DNA of 5,855 nt from Bacteroidales bacterium (GTDB lineage Bacteria; Bacteroidota; Bacteroidia; Bacteroidales; UBA12077). The position numbers and the translations under genes were made by a program. The DNA lies in assembly GCA_030635365.1 (NCBI GenBank), contig DAOVYZ010000247.1:1-5855 (forward strand), written 5' to 3'. A model generated the notes under the pieces. The model had not been told where the DNA came from. It did no database searches and saw only the letters and a program-made list of their open reading frames with translations. Below, piece after piece: positions 1 through 4,977 of this stretch. The first letter of the stretch is position 1. The number at the start of each line of letters is the position of its first letter.

Positions 1-76
1 ATAAGCTCCCTTTCATTGCCTTAAAAATGCCACTTCCATAATAATGGACTTTCTTTTAATTATTATTCTGTTATTT

Positions 77-119
77 ATAGCGGATTTAATCACACTAAAT
101 AGTGTTATTGAGTCGCTAT
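77..119. repeat. long imperfect inverted repeat / hairpin
   Basis: ATAGCG at 77-82 pairs with CGCTAT at 114-119. After one bulged G (83), 84-87 pairs with 110-113 (two G-T wobbles if RNA), 88-90 with 107-109, then after a C/T mismatch ACACT (92-96) pairs with AGTGT (101-105) around an AAAT loop. In all, 18 of about 20 positions can pair. Only four T residues follow it on the plus strand, so it is a poor intrinsic terminator. It could be a structured RNA, an operator or a mobile-element end. Confidence 0.6.
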
Positions 120-376
120 TTTGATCTTACCGGCCTAATAGGTATAAGCGATACTTTATTAAAACTATGGACTTGCTCTAATCATGATACCTCCTTTCTG
201 ATTGAGAGTAGTTTTAATCTATTTGGTTGTTTGCAGTTTTGGAAATATAAATTTAGTGAAAGAGGGCGTGAAAAAATATTTCATTATATTTCAATGTAAG
301 GATTCAATTGAAATTTGCAATCTGAATATCATTCTAACCAAATTACCTATTTGTACTTTAAATTTTAGGAGAGGAA

Positions 377-407
377 CGTAGAGACGTACAATTTAGACGC
401 CTCAACG
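377..407. repeat. decayed GTAGAGACG-type palindromic repeat
   Basis: CGTAGAGACGT at 377-387 faces GACGCCTCAACG (396-407) across a short AT-rich centre. Nine of eleven outer positions pair (377-387 with 397-407), with mismatches at 380/404 and 384/400. From memory, small dispersed palindromes with GTAGAGACG...CGTCTCTAC arms are common in Bacteroidota and cyanobacterial genomes. This looks like an eroded copy, and the family link is an inference. Confidence 0.4.
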
Positions 408-745
408 AACAATATGTAAAATATTCTTTACAGGCTTTGTAAAAACAAATAGTTATTACATTAAACCCGAGGTTGCCAGGGAATCCATGTATAATTTTTA
501 TTTGCAGCTAACCAGTCAATACAAAATTTGTAATGCATAGAAGACGTTGTTTCCACACAATGTAAGGATACTATCCATATATTTGTCTTTTTTATTTATC
601 GATTACAAGAAACTACTACCTGTAACATATCATCCGGCATTTCAACTGCGTCAACAGTGGTATAGTTCTATATTCTGGAGAAGTACCAGATAACATATCC
701 GGTTCAGCCAGGTATTATCAGGGAGGGTAATCTTCTTTAAAATTA

Positions 746-768
746 TTTTTTGTTTTTGTTTTTGTTTT
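746..768. repeat. TTTTTG hexamer microsatellite
   Basis: G residues at 752, 758 and 764 sit exactly six bases apart in an otherwise pure T run, giving three TTTTTG units plus T-rich flanks. It lies 45 bases beyond the stop codon of the channel gene. On that gene's transcript strand it reads as CAAAAA units, so it is not a U-tract terminator. It is a candidate slippage site. Confidence 0.6.
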
Positions 769-812
769 CAACAGGTAAAAGTATAAAGCATTCTTTACAT
801 AAAGGTTTGGTA

Positions 813-3044
813 TTAATAAAATGTGCAAACCGAAATCATAAGAATTAGAAAAAAGAATAAGGGCCAGAAACAAAGTTTTGCAAAATCTATTATGCTAACT
901 TTCCTCCATCCTATATTCATTACAATATCGTTGCGCATAGCACTATATGTTATTAGAAGTAATAAAAGGTAGGTTATGAAATATAAATACTCTAAATAGA
1001 TAATACCTGATGCATTAAGGCTTTGCCTAAGGTGGATGTGTTCAAAAATAGCAACGAAGAATAAACCCGAGCAACCAATAACTACATTTAGTTGTTCGGT
1101 AAATCCTCCAATAAAAAGTATAGAATACATCATAAAAAGCAATACCATTAGTGGAATGACTTTACAAATCAGGGGATCACTAAAATCCCTGTGCAACATT
1201 ACATTAAAGTGTAGTTCCGGAAAGTAATTTTTACTATTATATATTTCTTTCCCAAAACTGGAGTTGTATGTTTTCTCTTTATAAGAGAAAAAACTTCCTT
1301 CAATGATCCAACCAGGCATATCAATCCCCGAATCAAGTCCGGGAGAAAATGATGGATTAATGAGGCTATAGGCCGAAAAATCGGGCACCAATATAATATC
1401 TTGATCATAGTTTTTATGCCATAATCTCAGCCATAAGTCATTTCTGTCCAGAGGGTAATGACTAAAGTTAAATGGTTCACGTATACTCACCTCAAAGTAC
1501 CAACGATACAGATCAACAATTTCACCATTAATATTAAAAATTCTTGAAGAATCTTCTAAAATTATTTTACTTTTTTCTGCATCAGGAAATATTACACCTT
1601 TTTTATCAGTCCAATTCAGAGGATATTTCTGCCAGATATATCCGGTAATATCTGTACTGTGTGAATCTTTAAATTTTATAGTTTGCAGGTAAAGTCCGGT
1701 TGGGGCTTCTTTTACAACTTTTTTCGTTTTATGTGCAATAACTTCTTTATAATTCTGTAAGTAATCAAAGAGACCATAATTATCGAGCATCATAGAAAAA
1801 TTCCAACGATTTACCGTATACGTTATACTGTCTTTTGAATTTTGATGATACCTGTTTATTATCTCTGTTTTTTTTCGTTCAATATCCTGCGATTCTTTTT
1901 TATTAATACCTATTACCGGGTAATAGACAGTAAACATAGTAATTACACCTATTTCCATAATTGAAATAAGAGAAAAGAACATTACAAAAATCAAAAATTT
2001 ACTTTTAAATAAATCGGTTTTAAATATTATTATGTAAAGTAAACATAGCAGTATGGTAAATATTAATAATGAATATGTAAAAATGTCTCTCCGCTTTTTA
2101 TTTCTATAGCTCGGATTTCCATATATTTGATTGTCATTAATTGAAATCCCTAAAAAAATAGAGACACTTTCAATGGGTTTAATCAACTCCCAACAAAATT
2201 TTCCTGTTAAGGAATTTTTATGGTAATATTTTTTCCCTTGGAACGAAAGACGGTAAATGTCTTTTGACAGTTCTTTTAAAGCATTATCATCTGATTCTAT
2301 AGCTAACTGAACCAGGTTTTTATTCTCATTATTGGGGTGAGCTATAAACTCGCCCTTTTGATTGATAAGATACGGAAATCCTATTCGACCTGCACCTGTG
2401 TTTTGAAGAATCTGGTAAATCTCCATTAGGTTGTAACAGGCAGCTACGAGACCTATTATTTCTCCGTTAATTTGTACTGGAACGCAGTACATAAAAAGTT
2501 TTCGTCCTCCTGCTTTTCCATAAATCGGACCTACCCATTCTGCTCTTTTCCGCTTTACGGGTCCCTGGTACCAAACTGCACCTGCGTCATCGGAAGTATA
2601 ATCATAAGCATCGGATACCTGAAGCAGAATATATTCACCATCCTCTCTCCGAATATATGGTGAATATAGTCCAGGGTAATTTTTAAGATAATCTTTTTCA
2701 AATGCAACAAGCAATCCATCCAGGTGTTTGCATCTTTTCATGGCCAATTCTTGTTCTGCAAGGATTTTAGTAATATTTTCTTCTTCTACATTTTCATTAA
2801 CTATTTGTGCAAGTGCATCAATATTTGTTTGTATTTGCAGAAATTCCTTTTCTAAGTCTTTAACCACAAAGTCGGTAAAATTATCAGCATAGCTTAGCAA
2901 ATCTTTTTGAGACATTTGTTTTTTTAGAAATACCATACATAAAACGATTAATACTATAAATCCTGCCAGTATGCTTATTTTTGATAATAATTTATTTCTT
3001 ATTATAATCCTTTGTTTCATGAATTTAGTTGTTTCTTGATGCAT
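813..3044 (-). CDS. Cache-domain pentameric ligand-gated ion channel (Cache-pLGIC fusion)
   Basis: Predicted inner-membrane receptor channel of 743 aa. Seen in order: basic N-terminus; TM at about 22-40; periplasmic dCache domain at about 45-305, with WYQGP at 158-162 and a second lobe whose LINQKGEFIAHP (226-237) is typical of Cache; TM at 321-341; short loop; TM at 350-377; pLGIC-type extracellular domain at about 380-622; M1 624-645; M2 about 651-672; M3 680-701; short cytoplasmic loop; M4 718-743. pLGIC hallmarks are GYIWQKYPL (468-476), the Pro-loop YPLD (530-533), W579, FPELHFNVMLHRD (608-620) with the pre-M1 Arg619, and Pro631 in M1. The Cys-loop cysteines are absent, as in other prokaryotic members. 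Known for the family: ligand binding outside gates a pentameric pore. Inferred: the Cache domain senses or modulates. The ligand and ion selectivity are unknown. The start is uncertain; Met9 (3018-3020) is an equally good alternative. Fusion call strong, function inferred. Confidence 0.85.
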   Translation of the reverse strand: MHQETTKFMKQRIIIRNKLLSKISILAGFIVLIVLCMVFLKKQMSQKDLLSYADNFTDFVVKDLEKEFLQIQTNIDALAQIVNENVEEENITKILAEQELAMKRCKHLDGLLVAFEKDYLKNYPGLYSPYIRREDGEYILLQVSDAYDYTSDDAGAVWYQGPVKRKRAEWVGPIYGKAGGRKLFMYCVPVQINGEIIGLVAACYNLMEIYQILQNTGAGRIGFPYLINQKGEFIAHPNNENKNLVQLAIESDDNALKELSKDIYRLSFQGKKYYHKNSLTGKFCWELIKPIESVSIFLGISINDNQIYGNPSYRNKKRRDIFTYSLLIFTILLCLLYIIIFKTDLFKSKFLIFVMFFSLISIMEIGVITMFTVYYPVIGINKKESQDIERKKTEIINRYHQNSKDSITYTVNRWNFSMMLDNYGLFDYLQNYKEVIAHKTKKVVKEAPTGLYLQTIKFKDSHSTDITGYIWQKYPLNWTDKKGVIFPDAEKSKIILEDSSRIFNINGEIVDLYRWYFEVSIREPFNFSHYPLDRNDLWLRLWHKNYDQDIILVPDFSAYSLINPSFSPGLDSGIDMPGWIIEGSFFSYKEKTYNSSFGKEIYNSKNYFPELHFNVMLHRDFSDPLICKVIPLMVLLFMMYSILFIGGFTEQLNVVIGCSGLFFVAIFEHIHLRQSLNASGIIYLEYLYFITYLLLLLITYSAMRNDIVMNIGWRKVSIIDFAKLCFWPLFFFLILMISVCTFY

Positions 3045-3112
3045 GCATTATGTGATTTTTATATTTTATAAATTATTCGGACTTTATGGACTGACTTTAT
3101 TTAGATGAACCA

Positions 3113-3973
3113 TTAAATACCCAGAACAGTTTTAGCTATCTTCAAATATTTCTTACGCTCTTCCAGTCCATTATAATCCCCATTTATCAATCTGGTTATA
3201 ATCATTATGTTATCCTTATCGGCAAAAGTGTTCAGTTTTTTCCTTTTCCAGAACCAACAAGCAGCTGCCGCTGCAACATTTGCATCAACAGCTAATAAAT
3301 CGGGCTTATTAATCAGATCAGTTTTAAGGGCTTCGCCGCATTTTGCATAATTATCTTTACCGGTTAATCGAAATAAACCTCGTCCTCTATAATTCCATCC
3401 ATCGCCACTTTCTTCATCGCCATTCTTCATTTTGTTCGCGTAAATTCTGTTCGCAATTTTATCAGGATTATTTGCATATTCTTCTGCTATTTTATAATTA
3501 GGGAAATGCTCTTTAAAATTTATTTTTAATGTATTTGCACTATAATTTAAATTCTCGGCACTATACTTTAAACATCCACTTTCATATGCCAGCTGTGCAA
3601 TAAAATGAGCAAGCCTTAAAGGAGTATTAATTGAATGCCCCAGCATTTCAGAGTTTAACGCTTTTAGGTAGTAATTAATGTCTTCTGTTCTGGCATTGGG
3701 AATAATTAAATTTAGCGATTCAGAAGTAAAATAATTGTCTAAAAATTGACCCGTAACCTGGCTGGTACAGTATCCCTCTTGCATTACAGTTTCTTTTGTA
3801 CTAATAATGGCATCAAATAATCCCGGTAATATTAAATTTTGTCCAACCGCAATCACATCATAACCTGATATATTATTGGTTTCTGCTATGTCTATATATT
3901 TCATTGTATCTTTGTAAAATCTTTTAGCAATACTACCCAAACTATCACCTATTTTAACTTTGTATTTCTTCAT
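3113..3973 (-). CDS. LysM domain plus GH19 chitinase/endolysin-like glycoside hydrolase
   Basis: A 286-aa protein predicted to cleave beta-1,4 linkages in peptidoglycan or chitin. Residues 3-50 form one LysM glycan-binding module (YKVKIGDSL at the start, VGQNLILPG at the end). Residues about 95-286 match the GH19 lysozyme-like fold: AHFIAQLAYESG with the likely catalytic acid Glu131, SAENLNY with the likely second carboxylate Glu140, GWNYRGRGLFRLTG (192-205), NY (208-209) and ITRLINGDYNGLEER (259-273). All the expected motifs are present, so it looks active. There is no signal peptide or membrane segment: the protein starts directly with LysM, as in phage endolysins and some secretion-system cargo, so how it reaches its substrate is unknown. 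No holin is visible. It lies 144 bases after the GNAT gene and 68 bases before the Cache-pLGIC gene, same strand, with a candidate promoter 39 bases upstream. Peptidoglycan is the likelier substrate than chitin, by inference. Confidence 0.85.
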   Translation of the reverse strand: MKKYKVKIGDSLGSIAKRFYKDTMKYIDIAETNNISGYDVIAVGQNLILPGLFDAIISTKETVMQEGYCTSQVTGQFLDNYFTSESLNLIIPNARTEDINYYLKALNSEMLGHSINTPLRLAHFIAQLAYESGCLKYSAENLNYSANTLKINFKEHFPNYKIAEEYANNPDKIANRIYANKMKNGDEESGDGWNYRGRGLFRLTGKDNYAKCGEALKTDLINKPDLLAVDANVAAAAACWFWKRKKLNTFADKDNIMIITRLINGDYNGLEERKKYLKIAKTVLGI

Positions 3974-4011
3974 ATATTGAAATTATAATTGATTGATGTA
4001 TTTATTGAGAT

Positions 4012-4019
4012 CAAAAATA
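4012..4019 (-). promoter_or_regulatory. candidate Bacteroidota -7 element upstream of the LysM-GH19 gene
   Basis: On the minus strand these bases read TATTTTTG, an exact match to the Bacteroidota -7 consensus TAnnTTTG. The element ends 38 bases before the ATG at 3973, which would leave a 5' leader of about 30 bases. No good -33 TTTG is present at the usual distance upstream, and the region is very AT-rich, so chance occurrence is possible. Confidence 0.3.
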
Positions 4020-4036
4020 ATTGGTGTAAAAATTTA

Positions 4037-4053
4037 CTGATAGTAATTATCAG
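4037..4053 (-). terminator. small hairpin after the GNAT gene, possible terminator
   Basis: CTGATA (4037-4042) and TATCAG (4048-4053) form a perfect 6-bp stem with a 5-base loop. On the minus strand the stem is followed by TAAATTTTTA, a partial U tract. It lies 65 bases past the GNAT stop and 18 bases upstream of the candidate LysM-GH19 promoter, so it could end the GNAT transcript or act as an operator. The stem is weak (four of six pairs are A-T). Confidence 0.3.
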
Positions 4054-4117
4054 ACATAAAATCCAATTCTGTAACAACCTGATTAATATTTAATTCTGAA
4101 TAAAATCAAATTATGTA

Positions 4118-4654
4118 TTATTCCTCTATTTCATTTACATCTAACTTGAGTAACATCTCCAATACTTCCTCACCTGAAAACTTATTGTGATATGATGTTG
4201 GGTCTTTTGCATTACCTGCTTTAATAAAACCATTCTTTTCCAAGACCTTTATTGAAGCTATGTTTCGTTTTAAAACGCCGGTTCTTAACTTTTTTAACCC
4301 AAGTTCATTTTTTGCGTAGCTAATTATTCTTTTTAAGGTCCGACTGGCCAGTCCTTTATTCCAGTATTGTACTGCTACCCAGTAGTAAATTCCTGCTTCA
4401 CGTTTGTTTTTATCAACATTGTACAGTGCACAGATTCCTGCAAATTGATTGTTAAATTGTATTGCAAATGCAAAACGAATGCCTTTTCCCTTTTGCTGAA
4501 TCTCTCTCTCTATATACGTTAGTACATTCTCTTTTGTGTAAGGCAGATCAATCGGATAAGTTTCTGCAAGTTTTTCATTATTCAAATATTTATGTATTGA
4601 ATCAATATAATTTTTATCCAGAGGTTTTATGGATATTTCATTTTCAATTTGCAT
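4118..4654 (-). CDS. GNAT family N-acetyltransferase (RimJ/RimL-like)
   Basis: A 178-aa cytoplasmic enzyme predicted to transfer acetyl from acetyl-CoA to an amine; the substrate cannot be told from sequence. The full GNAT fold is visible: the N-terminal strand ISIKPLDKNYIDSIHKYL (7-24), central strands FAFAIQFNNQFAGICALY (61-78), the acetyl-CoA pyrophosphate-binding motif YWNKGLASRTLKRI (97-110), and motif B NIASIKVLEKNGF (131-143). The wNKGLAS form, with Trp rather than Gln/Arg first, and the length fit the Acetyltransf_3 (RimJ/RimL) group that acts on protein N-termini or small amines. The start has an A-rich leader (seven A residues) rather than a Shine-Dalgarno site, usual for Bacteroidota. 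It is flanked by 323 bases upstream and 144 bases downstream, so it is probably its own transcript. A hairpin just downstream could end it. Family call firm, exact function open. Confidence 0.88.
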   Translation of the reverse strand: MQIENEISIKPLDKNYIDSIHKYLNNEKLAETYPIDLPYTKENVLTYIEREIQQKGKGIRFAFAIQFNNQFAGICALYNVDKNKREAGIYYWVAVQYWNKGLASRTLKRIISYAKNELGLKKLRTGVLKRNIASIKVLEKNGFIKAGNAKDPTSYHNKFSGEEVLEMLLKLDVNEIEE

Positions 4655-4752
4655 GGATTTTTTTGCATGAAGTTAATGTCCTAAGCTCTTTATGGATAGT
4701 AAAAAAAGGACGAACAAACTGATTGTGGTTTATTATAAATGGGGTATTATTA

Positions 4753-4768
4753 CCTTGGGCACCCAAGG
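4753..4768. promoter_or_regulatory. perfect GC-rich palindrome upstream of the GNAT gene
   Basis: CCTTGGG, CA, CCCAAGG: both 7-base arms are perfectly complementary. It lies 98 bases upstream of the GNAT start in AT-rich DNA. The two-base centre would force a four-base RNA loop and leave six pairs. Read on the plus strand it is followed by CTTTTG, but no plus-strand gene needs a terminator there. A dimeric regulator's operator is possible, and nothing names the protein. Confidence 0.35.
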
Positions 4769-4841
4769 CTTTTGATACAGCAAGCGAATTTTACACATTA
4801 ATTCTTTCTTTAATGGTTGTAAATATTTTTTTCAATTGAGA

Positions 4842-4864
4842 AAGCGGCATTTGTAATGCCGCTT
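4842..4864 (-). terminator. strong 10-bp hairpin, possible terminator of the 4978-5855 gene
   Basis: AAGCGGCATT (4842-4851) and AATGCCGCTT (4855-4864) are perfectly complementary around a TGT loop, the most stable stem in the window. On the minus strand it follows the unrecognised gene by 113 bases and is succeeded by TCTCAATTG after its own TT, so the U tract is poor. It may instead be part of a dispersed repeat or lie inside a remnant reading frame (4810-4974). Confidence 0.4.
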
Positions 4865-4977
4865 AGCAATGGTTTGCATTCATTAATCTCTTTCCTCACA
4901 AAAATAAAAGCTCGAACTACAAGTCCAGCAGGAGTGATATAGAAAGTTCTCTTAAATATTAAATTATTTTTCCATTA

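Larger units (their letters stand above)
1..812. other. gene-free region downstream of the channel gene
   Basis: No credible intact gene was found on either strand across these 812 bases. The one longer plus-strand frame (102-299, 65 codons) has no family resemblance and runs through a hairpin. What is present: a long imperfect hairpin (77-119), a perfect AGGAGG before a 6-codon minus-strand mini-ORF (165-195), a decayed GTAGAGACG-type palindrome (377-407), a minus-strand frame with one internal stop that may be gene debris (461-667), and a T-rich hexamer repeat (746-768). No tRNA, rRNA or clear terminator for the channel gene is visible. Confidence 0.6.
4655..4977. other. intergenic region with hairpins and a possible gene remnant
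   Basis: The gap between the unrecognised gene and the GNAT gene holds the palindrome at 4753-4768 and the hairpin at 4842-4864. On the minus strand a frame of 54 sense codons (4813-4974, TAA at 4810-4812) follows directly and in frame after the tandem TAA TAA of the upstream gene. It contains ITPAGLVVRAFIFVRKEI but no ATG, so I do not call it a gene. No RNA gene was recognised. Confidence 0.45.

Noticed and set aside
77..119. Integron attC site
   Set aside because: The arms lack the required RYYYAAC and GTTRRRY core sites, and no integrase or cassette array is nearby.
186..200. 3' end of a 16S rRNA gene
   Set aside because: Only about a dozen bases match the 16S tail; the preceding sequence shows none of the conserved 16S 3' region and no spacer or 23S follows.
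102..299. Plus-strand frame of 65 codons as a small gene
   Set aside because: It has no recognisable domain, its start lies inside the 77-119 hairpin, and it runs through a region without coding signals.
1199..1408. Minus-strand 69-codon frame
   Set aside because: It lies wholly inside the channel gene in another frame; a shadow of the pLGIC coding sequence.
813..3044. Sensor kinase, chemoreceptor or cyclase based on the Cache domain
   Set aside because: No HAMP, kinase, MCP, GGDEF or cyclase domain follows; the C-terminal half is a pLGIC extracellular domain with four TM helices.
3113..3973. Complete prophage or lysis cassette around the LysM-GH19 gene
   Set aside because: No holin, spanin, integrase or structural phage gene is present in the window, and the neighbours are a GNAT and a membrane channel.
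4462..4722. Plus-strand 86-codon frame
   Set aside because: It is mostly antisense to the acetyltransferase gene, which has clear family motifs, so this is a shadow.
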